Shown here one piece after another: positions 1 through 8,779 of a stretch of DNA of 14,925 bases (the stretch's first letter is position 1; each line of letters opens with the position of its first letter). Origin of the DNA: Candidatus Equibacterium intestinale. Lineage in GTDB: Bacteria > Bacteroidota > Bacteroidia > Bacteroidales > UBA932. The notes under the pieces were generated by a model. The model was not told where the DNA came from, ran no database searches, and saw nothing but the letters and a program-made list of their open reading frames with translations. Position numbers and translations under genes: made by a program. Location of the stretch: assembly GCA_018064305.1 (NCBI GenBank), contig JAGHVP010000062.1, positions 1 to 14,925 of the forward strand. Direction: 5' to 3'.

Positions 1-1927
1 ACCATGATGTGCCGGGCCAGATGTCGTTGAGCTGCCAGAAGATTGTGCACATGCAGTTAGGCTTGAGTGTACGCCAGTACTCAGAGGCAGTCTTGAGGCC
101 CATCGCCTGCTCTACCTGTGAAAGATAGAAAAACACTCCGGCATCCTTTGCATCCACATCGAAATGCAGTGCAAGACGGTTCTGGATTATCTTGTTGCCG
201 CGCAGCCCTTCAGTCACCTCTTTAGTATGGAGGTCCATCTCTGGAGAGAACACCTGAGCCTGCCCTTCCGAGCAGTAACGCAGTGCCGATGCGTAGCTTG
301 TGAGGGAGCTGTGACCATATTCACTGCAGAAGCGCGGCCTTACTCCGTAATAGTTTGCAAGAGGCTGTGAGAACTTCGAAATCGACCAGAGATGCATGTC
401 GCCCTTTGTATCCTCTTTCCAGTTGTCGGTCTGATAGTCGCCGGGGCCGGCGCAGGGCGAGCTGGGCCAGTAAACACGCGAGGGGTCCACCTCGGCGCAG
501 ATACGGCCGCGGAGCTTGACGATGGTATCAAGCGAGGCAAGGTAGAAGTCGCGGTTGGCACGTGTCTCGGGGAACCAGCCCAGGGCCCCCACACACTCGT
601 TGTCTCCGCACCACATTGCAATCGAGCAGTGGTCGCGCAGGCGGCGCAGCTGATGGTTGAGCTCGGCGTCAATCTCGTTCAGGAAAGCATCGTCTGAAGG
701 ATATACCGCGCACGAGAACATGAAATCGTGCCACAGCATAAGGCCGAGTGAGTCACAGATGTTGTAATAGTCCTCGTGTTCGAACATTCCGCCACCCCAG
801 TGGCGCAGCATGTTCATATTTGCAGCCGCTGCCGACGAAAGTATATCAGCATAGCGGTCGTATGTCATCCTGGTCTCGAAAAGTTCGCAGGGAACCCAGT
901 CGGCACCCTTTGCGAAGAATTCCCTGCCATTTACCTTGAAGGCCATGCTGATGCCCGGCTTGCCGTATACAGTATCGGCTTCGTTGCGGACCTCAACTGT
1001 ACGGAGGCCTATCTTTTTGCTGAGGCTGCTTTCAGCCACCTTCACCTGCAGGTCGTAGCGGTACTGCTCTCCCATTCCGTTGGGCCACCAGAGCTGCGGA
1101 TTGCGCACTGTAATGGTGCGGGATACCGTGTTCTGCCCCGCTGCAAGCTTTACCCTGCGGCATTTTGTACGTCCTCCGAAAACCACTTCATATCTTGCCT
1201 TTCCACCTTCTGGAGAAGTCACTACGGTATTCACAGTAACCTTTACCCTGCCGGCTTTCGAGTGGTCCTGGTCGCACATCACGTAGTCTATACGTGCCAT
1301 ATCTGTGGGAATCAGACATAGTGCGCCTGCAAATCCAGTCACCATCTGGCACGGCCCCCAGTCCCAGCCGCCATGGCAGGCAGGCTTGCGGATGAGGTTG
1401 ATATCGGGTACAAGCCCCACAGGGGACATCGGATAAGGCTCGGAATACTGCTTCGACAGCTCCTCTGTCTTGAGGGCAGCACTGTGGAAATATCCTTCGA
1501 TTGTATTTTCACCAGCCTTCAGATACGGCTTCACATCCCATTCCCAGCGGCGGAAACGGTTGGTGGTGCTCCCCACCTTCTGCCCGTTGATGGTGATGTC
1601 GCAGAATGTGTCGACATCCTCGGCGCGGAGATAGATGGCCTTATGGTTCAGAAAAGATTCATCAAGAGTGAATGTGCGGCTGAACACCCAGTCACGGCGT
1701 CCCACCCAGAGGTTCTTCACTTCACCATCGGCATAATAAGGATCCTCTATGAGTCCGGCCGCAAAAAGAGCCGAATGTACATCGCCGGGTATCTGCGCAG
1801 GAACATCCACGATATCCCCGCCTTCCGCCAGGCTCAGGCGCCATTCTCCCGCCAGGCTCATCTCATTGCCGGCAAAGGCCGCCACAGAAAGCAGCGCGCA
1901 CAGCAACACTGATGTTATCTTCTTCAT
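1..1927 (-). CDS. Second GH2 beta-mannosidase-type enzyme, 3' end outside the window
   Basis: The frame from ATG at 1927 stays open to base 1 and gives 642 residues; perhaps 200 more should lie beyond the edge. The leader MKKITSVLLCALLSVAAFA, with cleavage near residue 19, suits the periplasm. An N-terminal jelly-roll (SLAGEWRLSL, TINGQKVGSTTNRFRRWEWDV, and GGWDWGP at about 186-192) and an Ig-like domain (WWPNGMGEQYRYDLQVKV) precede the barrel. The barrel has MLRHWGGGMFEHEDYYNICDS and LMLWHDF, acid/base Glu444 in MWCGDNECVG, nucleophile Glu536 in FCSEYGHSS, and the late segment IFWQLNDIWPGTSW at the edge. The spacing between the two catalytic Glu residues (92) is close to that of the other GH2 enzyme here (88), but the sequences differ clearly, so the two are not a recent duplication. 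It starts 11 bases after the previous gene's stop. It may cut a different linkage or chain length than its partner. Confidence 0.88.
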   Translation of the reverse strand, partial: MKKITSVLLCALLSVAAFAGNEMSLAGEWRLSLAEGGDIVDVPAQIPGDVHSALFAAGLIEDPYYADGEVKNLWVGRRDWVFSRTFTLDESFLNHKAIYLRAEDVDTFCDITINGQKVGSTTNRFRRWEWDVKPYLKAGENTIEGYFHSAALKTEELSKQYSEPYPMSPVGLVPDINLIRKPACHGGWDWGPCQMVTGFAGALCLIPTDMARIDYVMCDQDHSKAGRVKVTVNTVVTSPEGGKARYEVVFGGRTKCRRVKLAAGQNTVSRTITVRNPQLWWPNGMGEQYRYDLQVKVAESSLSKKIGLRTVEVRNEADTVYGKPGISMAFKVNGREFFAKGADWVPCELFETRMTYDRYADILSSAAAANMNMLRHWGGGMFEHEDYYNICDSLGLMLWHDFMFSCAVYPSDDAFLNEIDAELNHQLRRLRDHCSIAMWCGDNECVGALGWFPETRANRDFYLASLDTIVKLRGRICAEVDPSRVYWPSSPCAGPGDYQTDNWKEDTKGDMHLWSISKFSQPLANYYGVRPRFCSEYGHSSLTSYASALRYCSEGQAQVFSPEMDLHTKEVTEGLRGNKIIQNRLALHFDVDAKDAGVFFYLSQVEQAMGLKTASEYWRTLKPNCMCTIFWQLNDIWPGTSW

Positions 1928-1938
1928 AATCTTTTCAG

Positions 1939-3600
1939 TTATCTGGTTATTTCAAGGAAAAGTACGTTGCAACCATCAATCGTCTCATCAAGTTCAAGCA
2001 AACCTTTCGACACTTTCACTGTCTCTGTCACAGGAATCAACCTCGCACACTCCTTGTATTGCTCTTTCTTCGTCTTATATTTGGTAATTGCAGACGAGCT
2101 TCTTAGAGTCACGCTATTGTCTACCATAGGATCATCGGGACTCCAGCCGAAGTCCTTGCTTGTGATGCCGAGTTCTTCACGGTCAGCCACCCATTCATCG
2201 AAGAAATTGCAGTCATCGCTTACAAGATAGCGAATGACCTTGACCTCCTTTGCATCAAAAGGCAGTTTTACATGCAGCTGGTATTTTATTCTACGTTTGT
2301 ATTTGATGTCGTTCTTGAAGTTATACACCATCACACGCACTGTATTCCCGTCTGTTCCGGCAAGACAGTCAACCTCTTCACCTGGATTCAGTGCTTTCAT
2401 ATCAACATTTACAGAAGCACGGTTGTAGCCCTCAAACTTGGACATATTACTTACCACATGATAGCTGATTATGGGATAACCTACCGTATTGCTGCCTGTA
2501 AGAAGATTCCATGAAGAGAAATAGTTCAGTCCGGCATCTATGCCCTGTTTGAAGATACGGGCATCATACGCAGCCTGCCATGTGTAACCCACAACTCTAT
2601 TGTAGGCCTGGTTGGACTCACTTCCTGCTGTGATGCCGCAGAGGATCCGGCCTTCATCGATACCGAAGTCAATATTTGTCAATCCGTTTGCCACAGCTGC
2701 GCCTTTGAGGATTCCAACCGTAGTGGGAAGGTCGTGATTTGTTGTGAACTTTCCAGGGGCGGTGTCGTAAAACGAAGCTGCAAGATAGCACAGCCTGCTG
2801 CCCTTTCCACCGTTTGCATAGTTGGTTCCCTTGGCGCAGTGTTCGATGAACTTCTCCTCATTCCATAATCCTTCGGATGTTGTCATACTGTGGGCACCCA
2901 CATATACATCCTCACCAAGCACATCGATGAGAGCCTGCACTGTATAATCATAGAGCTTGCAGTATTCCACGAATGAATCTTCACTCTTCCTTGACTTCGC
3001 CATGAACCACTGGCCGTTTTCATATTCTGTCATACAGCCGAAATGCCATGTGCGAACCTCTTCAAGGCCAAATTCATCCACAAGTGCCTGAATAATTGCC
3101 TTGATGTATCTGTAATACTCCTCATAGTCATCAGGCGGATATATGTTTGTGCCGAAATCAGGAGAAAGCTCTGCCCCTGTGGTGAGTTTCAGTGGAACAC
3201 TTCCCAATTTGAGATGGGGCTTTGCACCAAGCTTCAGCACACCGGCGCAATTCTTTACGAGAGGAGAGAACTTATAGTCATCCCTCATTTCCGGCATACC
3301 GGGATTTCTGAACAAGTCTCGTCCCAAAGATCCGCCTGTACACTGCATGAACTGAACATACTTCACGAATTCAAACACATTGAACTCTTCATTCACTTTC
3401 GGGTTGTAGAACATAGTGCCCATATCCCAAGTATTTACATTCGAGCCGATATTGGGCAATACTCCACCAAGTTGTGTAGCATCCACCTCAATCAGATTGT
3501 CGTAGGTTATCAGAGGCTGAGGATCTTTTTTGCATCCTTGAAACAGCAGAGAGGCCAGCAATATTACTGCAAGCACATTATTGTCAGTACTGTTTTTCAT
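1939..3600 (-). CDS. GH39-like clan GH-A lipoprotein with an atypical acid/base motif
   Basis: This 553-residue lipoprotein (LLASLLFQGC, cysteine 23, then KKDP) probably faces the cell exterior. The segment YYRYIKAIIQALVDEFGLEEVRTWHF (162-187) matches the pattern before the acid/base in GH39-type enzymes, where F-E-V-W-N-E-P-N normally follows. Here it reads FGCMTEYEN, so the putative acid/base is Glu192 but the clan's nearly constant Asn before it is Thr191. The putative nucleophile is Glu316 in FGIDEGRIL. After the barrel (to about 385) comes a beta-sandwich, with VDCLAGTDGNTVRVMVYNF and LHVKLPFDAKEVKVIRYLV strands. The stop lies 11 bases before the next gene and the start 9 bases after the previous one. 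The clan assignment rests on this partial motif match. It may belong to an unclassified family, or be a binding protein derived from an enzyme; the substrate is unknown. Confidence 0.6.
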   Translation of the reverse strand: MKNSTDNNVLAVILLASLLFQGCKKDPQPLITYDNLIEVDATQLGGVLPNIGSNVNTWDMGTMFYNPKVNEEFNVFEFVKYVQFMQCTGGSLGRDLFRNPGMPEMRDDYKFSPLVKNCAGVLKLGAKPHLKLGSVPLKLTTGAELSPDFGTNIYPPDDYEEYYRYIKAIIQALVDEFGLEEVRTWHFGCMTEYENGQWFMAKSRKSEDSFVEYCKLYDYTVQALIDVLGEDVYVGAHSMTTSEGLWNEEKFIEHCAKGTNYANGGKGSRLCYLAASFYDTAPGKFTTNHDLPTTVGILKGAAVANGLTNIDFGIDEGRILCGITAGSESNQAYNRVVGYTWQAAYDARIFKQGIDAGLNYFSSWNLLTGSNTVGYPIISYHVVSNMSKFEGYNRASVNVDMKALNPGEEVDCLAGTDGNTVRVMVYNFKNDIKYKRRIKYQLHVKLPFDAKEVKVIRYLVSDDCNFFDEWVADREELGITSKDFGWSPDDPMVDNSVTLRSSSAITKYKTKKEQYKECARLIPVTETVKVSKGLLELDETIDGCNVLFLEITR

Positions 3601-3609
3601 AATCAGTAT

Positions 3610-5112
3610 TTATTTCTGGCGGCACACCAGCACCGAGGCAGGTGCAACCGTAACCATCAATTTTCCGTCTGAGACGGCAAGCGTACTTTCCGGCTTGATC
3701 AGAGAGCCGTCGGAAGGCAGTGTTTCCTTCTCATAGCGGATTACCTCGAATTCCCCTTCCGCATCATTCGCCACTGCAAGGTGCAGAGGCTCGCTTTCAG
3801 CATTTGCAAATACATATACCCATCTGCCATCTGCATTTTTGAAAGCAGTGCCGGCAGCGAACTTACGGCCGAGATCCAGCGGATATATATCTGCTCCCGG
3901 GCGGACATTGCTTGACAGCATAGAGTATGCATAGTACTGCGGGCGGCACTCATAGTCACAGGCAATCCTGGCGTAGGTCGTGTCACCTGCATAGGCTTCC
4001 TTCACATACTTCCAGAGACCGAGCTGCTGCATCTGCTCATAATCTGCCTTATATCCGTAATACTGGTCTATCAGTCCCCAGTAGCTTACCGCGCACGCAC
4101 CGGCATTGAAGAAGTTGAGCACATGGCGGGCCATGAGTATACCGCGGCCGTATGTATCGATGTCACGCTGGCGCGACGCCCCGACGCACTGGTTGGATCC
4201 GAATTCACCAACGATGTGGTTGAGGCCGGCACGGCGTGAAATCCTGACGTTGCGCCTCTCCCAGTTCAGAACCTTGCGGTTCGGAGTGGAATAGCCGAAG
4301 ATGTATGTGTGGCTGTTGAAAATGTCTGCAATGCCCTTCAGCTCCTTTGCACATGCACGCAGGTAATACTGGTGGGTGTCGATATTGTCCGAGAGGTTGA
4401 AGCGGACCTTTTCACGAACACCAAGCCTCTTGAAATGGTTGTCAAGGGCTCTGCACACATCCATATAGCCGTCGGGCTCTATGATGTCGCCGCCCGGCTC
4501 GTTGAACGGAGTGATTTCCGTGACGCAGGTATACCCTTTCTCCTCTATCAGATATTTCACCAGAGCAGCGAAGTTCTCACCGAACTCATCGTTGTCTGCC
4601 GGGGGGCACATCCAGTTCTTGTTGGCCTCACCGTCTTTCATGAAGCATGTGGTGACATCGGAATACTCAGGCTCGACCATCGATACATGTCTGGTACACC
4701 CCCAGATGGCCAGACACACCTGCATATTGTTTTTCTGCGCCAAATCCAGCACCTGGCAAAGAGACTGCATCTCCACTGTATTCCAGCGGAAAGCACTGAA
4801 ATCCGTATCGAACGGATCGTCGTTGTCGTTGTACGGCTCATACCACTGAGGCTGGACCATCACCCTGAACTTCTGCAGTCCCATAGCCGCCACGCGGCTC
4901 TCAACAATCGAGAAATCCTCAACCTTGGCGCCATCACCCGGACGTCCCACCACGTTCTGAGCATAGAAATGCGGGTCGAACTCAGCGCCTATGGATTCCA
5001 CCTTCACCGGAGTGGCCCTGCCGACGGTCACTTTCTTATAGTTCTGCGCACCTGCAGAGAAAGCAGGCATCAGCAATGAGGCGGCCAGAAGGCCGCATAT
5101 TATTCGTTTCAT
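3610..5112 (-). CDS. Periplasmic clan GH-A glycoside hydrolase, family not assigned (GH5/GH30/GH39-like)
   Basis: This 500-residue enzyme has a signal-peptidase-I leader (GLLAASLLMPAFSAGAQ, cleavage near residue 22) and no lipobox, so it should act in the periplasm. The barrel covers about 35-400. The strand-4 motif EITPFNEPGGD (199-209) places the acid/base at Glu205, preceded by the conserved Asn204. HIVGEFGSNQ (299-308) places the nucleophile at Glu303, and AVSYWGLID (341-349) gives the aromatic at strand 8. Residues about 405-500 form a beta-sandwich (WVYVFAN, LHLAVAND, VTVAPASVLVC), as in retaining enzymes of families such as GH30 or GH39. These features support a retaining clan GH-A hydrolase; the family and substrate remain open. 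It lies between the GH2 gene and the GH39-like gene with 9-base gaps on both sides, so it is almost certainly co-transcribed and probably acts on imported oligosaccharides. Confidence 0.7.
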   Translation of the reverse strand: MKRIICGLLAASLLMPAFSAGAQNYKKVTVGRATPVKVESIGAEFDPHFYAQNVVGRPGDGAKVEDFSIVESRVAAMGLQKFRVMVQPQWYEPYNDNDDPFDTDFSAFRWNTVEMQSLCQVLDLAQKNNMQVCLAIWGCTRHVSMVEPEYSDVTTCFMKDGEANKNWMCPPADNDEFGENFAALVKYLIEEKGYTCVTEITPFNEPGGDIIEPDGYMDVCRALDNHFKRLGVREKVRFNLSDNIDTHQYYLRACAKELKGIADIFNSHTYIFGYSTPNRKVLNWERRNVRISRRAGLNHIVGEFGSNQCVGASRQRDIDTYGRGILMARHVLNFFNAGACAVSYWGLIDQYYGYKADYEQMQQLGLWKYVKEAYAGDTTYARIACDYECRPQYYAYSMLSSNVRPGADIYPLDLGRKFAAGTAFKNADGRWVYVFANAESEPLHLAVANDAEGEFEVIRYEKETLPSDGSLIKPESTLAVSDGKLMVTVAPASVLVCRQK

Positions 5113-5121
5113 TATTTCAGA

Positions 5122-7524
5122 TTATTTGATGTCGTAGATACCTGTCTTTTTGATCCAGGCCTTGTATTCTTTCAATGAATAGGGCGGCTCACCATAGAGA
5201 TAATGGTTGGCCAGTTCCTTGTCACCCACCTTGTATGTGATAAGGAGCATTCCCTGTCCTTTCTGCACAGGAATGCCTGCAATCTTCACCGCGCTGTTTG
5301 CAGGGCTCTTGAAATCGCCCTTGAAAAGTGTCTTGCCGGTTGTTATGTCCTTGACTGTAACCTTACCTTCAGCATCCTTGAGGGTGTTGTTGTCAACCTT
5401 CAGCTGATACTCACCGTCGACAGGGTCGTTGATAAGGCAGCATACATCGTGATGCACGTTCTGAAGATAGTAATATGCCATCTTCTTTGAATTGTAGTAG
5501 TCGCAGACAGCATCGGAAAGAAGCGGCCAACCGTCACGCACGTTCCACCAGATGATACCGGTACGGTAAGGTCTTCCTCCACGGAAGCGTTCCACAAAAT
5601 ATTTCATGGCCTCTGCCTGCACGCTCTGTGACGAGAAGATGAAGTCGTCGAGTTTCTCGGGAACCTCGCCGAAAATGATTCTCGACTGATTTGTCATGAG
5701 GTCGTTACGGCCGCCCTGAAACTTTTCGTCGTAGATGCGGTTGGCTTTGGTCTGCCATTCGTCATTCCACTTGCCAACCTCTCCGTTGAGCCATGGATTG
5801 ACGCACTCCCTGGTAAACATCTTCTCGATGGTTTCGCGGTTGGGGCAGCCGTGGTAGCCTATCTCACTTACGAACTGGCTGGGATTCTGAGTATAGAACG
5901 GCTCTTTATAGTAGCCTCTGGGGCCCCAGAGGTGGTTTTCAGGAAGGACCTCATCTGTGATACCCGCCTCGTATGCTGCAGGGCTGTAGTAGGGTGAACT
6001 GGGCAGATAGGGCCGTGAAGGATCGAACTCGAAGCAGACTCTCTTCAGCACCTCCCTTGACACACGGTCAAGGTTAGGGTCAAGTCTGAAGGCACTCAGA
6101 CGGCCGAAGGCCATAACCTGGTCGTCTTCGTTGTTGCCGCTCCAAAGCACTACCGACGGGTGGTTGCGCAGCCTGCGGATTACACTTATCGCTTCTTCCT
6201 CTATGGCTTTTGCAAAATCGTCACGCTGTGGATAGTTGCTGCATCCCATTGCAAAGTCCTGCCATACCATGATGCCGTTTTCGTCGCAGAGGTCGAAGAA
6301 AATGTCTTCTTCATACACATTTCCACCCCAGCAGCGTGTTATGTTGCAGTTCATGTCCACCATCAGCTGGGACGCATCGGGGATGAGCTTCTTGTCGCGG
6401 CTGTGGAGAGCATCCACAGGCACCCAGTTGCTGCCCTTTGCAAATACGGGCACACCGTTCACTATGAACTGGAACTGGCCGGGGTAATCCTTACGGTTGA
6501 CGTCCTTGAGGTCAAGCTTCACGGTGCGGAAACCCATACGTCCCTTCTCTGTGTCATACACAGTACCGGTACGCTTGTCCTTCAGACTTACTGTATAGTT
6601 GTAAAGTGCCGCCTCGCCATAGCCTCTCGGCCACCAGAGGTCAACATCCTTAAGGTCGAAGATAAGCAGTTCAGATGCCTTGCGCATCAGATGCGACTCG
6701 TGCACCAGCTCCCTGCCGTTACGCTCCAGCACCACCTCGGCCTCGAGGTTGTCAAATGCCTCGAAGGGCATGCGGGTCTGGAGGAAGAGATATTGGTATG
6801 CGCTCCTTGATGCGGGGTCGACATTGGCCGTCATCCAGTTTGCGTCAATTATTTCAATTGGATTCTCCACGCGGAGAGTGACGTCACGCCAGATGCCGGC
6901 ACTTACAAGGCGCGGCATGATGTCCCAGCCGTATGTGCTGGGAGCGCGACGTACATACGAAGCCTCTTCATTAGCAAAGTTGCCGATTGAGAGAGGTCCG
7001 AGGAAATACTTCTGTGCCTCGAGCACAGATGAACGGATAATCACCTCCAGGGTGTTTTCGCCACCTTTGTCGAGGAGTTTTGTGACATTGTATTCATGCC
7101 CGATGAGCATGTTTGCTGCAGATCCGACCTTTTCTCCGTTAAGCCAGATCTCAGCAAAAGTGTCAAGCCCGGCAAAGGAGAGCACAACACTCTGTCCTTC
7201 AGAGAATGCCGGGCTTGCAAACGCTTTTGTATAGCACCACTGATATCCTTCATACTGACGCAGCAAATATATATTGTTGCCAACCATAGGGTCGGCAATA
7301 AGCCCTGCCGCCTCCATATCTATCTCCACATTGCCGGGGACTGTGGCTGCGATGACGGTCCCATCCACCGCTGCAGCTTCGGCCGGTGTGGTCACCGCCT
7401 CTGCCGGCTGAGGGAAGAATTTCAAACTCCACTCTCCGTTGAGGGACTGTTCTGCCACATGGGCGAATGATACTGCCTGCGCCAGAAGAAGCAGCACGGC
7501 TGAGGATATCAGGAATCTTTTCAT
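5122..7524 (-). CDS. Glycoside hydrolase family 2, beta-mannosidase-type exo-enzyme
   Basis: This 800-residue enzyme would remove terminal beta-mannosyl (or a related) residue from oligosaccharides. A signal-peptidase-I type leader (SSAVLLLLAQAVSFA, cleavage near residue 21) points to the periplasm. The N-terminal jelly-roll is at about 25-220 (SLNGEWSL, VPGNVEIDM, WLNGEKVG, YGWDIMPRLVSAGIWRDV), followed by an Ig-like domain at about 225-335 and the catalytic barrel from about 350. RCWGGNVYEEDIFFDLCDENGIMVWQDF (397-424) is typical of GH2 beta-mannosidases. The acid/base is Glu466 in WSGNNEDDQ and the nucleophile is Glu554 in FVSEIGYHGCP. IIWWNVRDGWPLLSDA (657-672) is the usual late barrel segment, and a C-terminal beta domain follows. 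Length and layout match the family. Related GH2 groups (for example exo-beta-glucosaminidases) share much of this pattern, so the sugar is less sure than the family. Confidence 0.88.
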   Translation of the reverse strand: MKRFLISSAVLLLLAQAVSFAHVAEQSLNGEWSLKFFPQPAEAVTTPAEAAAVDGTVIAATVPGNVEIDMEAAGLIADPMVGNNIYLLRQYEGYQWCYTKAFASPAFSEGQSVVLSFAGLDTFAEIWLNGEKVGSAANMLIGHEYNVTKLLDKGGENTLEVIIRSSVLEAQKYFLGPLSIGNFANEEASYVRRAPSTYGWDIMPRLVSAGIWRDVTLRVENPIEIIDANWMTANVDPASRSAYQYLFLQTRMPFEAFDNLEAEVVLERNGRELVHESHLMRKASELLIFDLKDVDLWWPRGYGEAALYNYTVSLKDKRTGTVYDTEKGRMGFRTVKLDLKDVNRKDYPGQFQFIVNGVPVFAKGSNWVPVDALHSRDKKLIPDASQLMVDMNCNITRCWGGNVYEEDIFFDLCDENGIMVWQDFAMGCSNYPQRDDFAKAIEEEAISVIRRLRNHPSVVLWSGNNEDDQVMAFGRLSAFRLDPNLDRVSREVLKRVCFEFDPSRPYLPSSPYYSPAAYEAGITDEVLPENHLWGPRGYYKEPFYTQNPSQFVSEIGYHGCPNRETIEKMFTRECVNPWLNGEVGKWNDEWQTKANRIYDEKFQGGRNDLMTNQSRIIFGEVPEKLDDFIFSSQSVQAEAMKYFVERFRGGRPYRTGIIWWNVRDGWPLLSDAVCDYYNSKKMAYYYLQNVHHDVCCLINDPVDGEYQLKVDNNTLKDAEGKVTVKDITTGKTLFKGDFKSPANSAVKIAGIPVQKGQGMLLITYKVGDKELANHYLYGEPPYSLKEYKAWIKKTGIYDIK

Positions 7525-7531
7525 AGTGCGT

Positions 7532-8767
7532 CTATTGTTCAGAAACTGTTTTGAATCTTTCGTTGTATTCGCGCATCATATTGAATGCCATGTTACCATA
7601 TGGAGTGTCATGCTTGAAGCTGTATTCGATGTCAGCCTTGTACGCATAGTTCCACATAAGTGAGACCTGTACTCTCTGGGCGTAATATGCAATAAGATGC
7701 TTTCTTATCATCAGTGAGTCGCCATTAGCAGTCTTGGGGCCGGTGAACTCACCCACATAATAAACCTTGCCGAGCGACGCAGCCACCTGTTTTGCGTATG
7801 ACATCTGGTCGGTACGGGAGAGTTCCGAACCGTTGTTGACATCAGAGAACACTCTTTTATCTTCATATATATGTTCAGAGATGCCGTTCATCGGGTCAGG
7901 AGTGAAAATCTTTGTGATTTGCTTATACTCGTCAAAGGTGTCATTCGTCCAGCTCTTTTCCATCATCATGTGATACTGGGCGTTGCGCATTATGCTGTTG
8001 CCGGAAGATATCATACGGCCTTCCGGGTCTGCGGCCTTTACTGTCTCTGCAAAACCTTTCAACGCAACCTCTTCGTCCTTAGCCGAGATTGTGAAGTTGT
8101 GAGGTATGTCGGCCTGGAGATTGAACTCATTGCCAAACTCCCATGCTGCAAGGCATTTGTGTCCTTTCAATGTGTTGACAATGTCGGTCGTATACTGCTG
8201 CATGAATGCGTATGTCTTGCTTGAGGTGTCACCCCACGCCTTGTGTGACTCACCATAATAGTCAGGTGCGGCACTGATATTCCAATAGAAAGACGGTATC
8301 AGCGCAACGTGTGCGCGGTCGCAGTATGTTGCAAGGCTGTCGAGCGTTGCCAGATACTCTGTCTTCTTGTCCATATAATAATGGAACTCATTTGCATAAT
8401 ACGGGCAGCAGGCAAAGCGCACGATGGGAACCTGTTCTTTCTCGAATACTTCCACCGTATTACGGACTTTCTCAAGGTTGAATTTACCACCTCCGAACGA
8501 CTGGTTGAAGAGGTTATAGCAGTTAATACCGGTGACATAAAGAATCTTGCCACCAATGAACATTCTGGGCTGCTTAGTCCCTTTGATGTCGGTATTCTGA
8601 ACCTGGATACCCAATTTGCCCACATAATCATCTGCCCAGTAGCGCTCCAGCGCGCTACGGGGGTCTTTGTCAGGATTGCCCATCGGGTCTTTTTCGCAAG
8701 ACACGACGGTTGCAACAGCCGTAAGGGCGATTGCAATTGCCACTAAATATTTTATATACCTTCTCAT
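7532..8767 (-). CDS. GH5-like glycoside hydrolase, surface lipoprotein (possible endo-acting enzyme)
   Basis: This 411-residue lipoprotein (signal ending TVVSC, cysteine 24, then EKDP) has a single clan GH-A (beta/alpha)8 barrel. The barrel opens with GINCYNLF (80-87), followed by PIVRFACCPYY (114-124). The putative acid/base is Glu214 in AWEFGNEFN (208-216) at the end of strand 4. His299 in SEHIY is a usual active-site His-x-Tyr-like position. The putative nucleophile is Glu340 in YYVGEF, and Trp372 in MWNYAYK closes the barrel. This layout fits GH5 cellulase/mannanase-type proteins, but I cannot name the subfamily. Surface anchoring and the place in the operon suggest that it makes the first cuts in the polymer; with two beta-mannosidase-type neighbours an endo-beta-mannanase role is plausible (inference). 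The start ATG has an A-rich leader and follows the hairpin at 8780-8809 by 12 bases. The gene ends 7 bases before the next one. Confidence 0.75.
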   Translation of the reverse strand: MRRYIKYLVAIAIALTAVATVVSCEKDPMGNPDKDPRSALERYWADDYVGKLGIQVQNTDIKGTKQPRMFIGGKILYVTGINCYNLFNQSFGGGKFNLEKVRNTVEVFEKEQVPIVRFACCPYYANEFHYYMDKKTEYLATLDSLATYCDRAHVALIPSFYWNISAAPDYYGESHKAWGDTSSKTYAFMQQYTTDIVNTLKGHKCLAAWEFGNEFNLQADIPHNFTISAKDEEVALKGFAETVKAADPEGRMISSGNSIMRNAQYHMMMEKSWTNDTFDEYKQITKIFTPDPMNGISEHIYEDKRVFSDVNNGSELSRTDQMSYAKQVAASLGKVYYVGEFTGPKTANGDSLMIRKHLIAYYAQRVQVSLMWNYAYKADIEYSFKHDTPYGNMAFNMMREYNERFKTVSEQ

Positions 8768-8779
8768 TTTTGTTTTTTA

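Noticed and set aside
392..1912. Plus-strand open frames at 392-697, 776-1321 and 1373-1912
   Set aside because: The minus strand here encodes a continuous GH2 enzyme with both catalytic motifs, so these are antisense shadows.
3043..6810. Long plus-strand open frames, for example 4309-5079 (256 codons), 6160-6810 (216 codons) and 3043-3672 (209 codons)
   Set aside because: They lie fully antisense to, or mostly inside, well-supported glycoside hydrolase genes, show no family motifs and have odd compositions rich in His and Cys; they are shadows of the coding strand.
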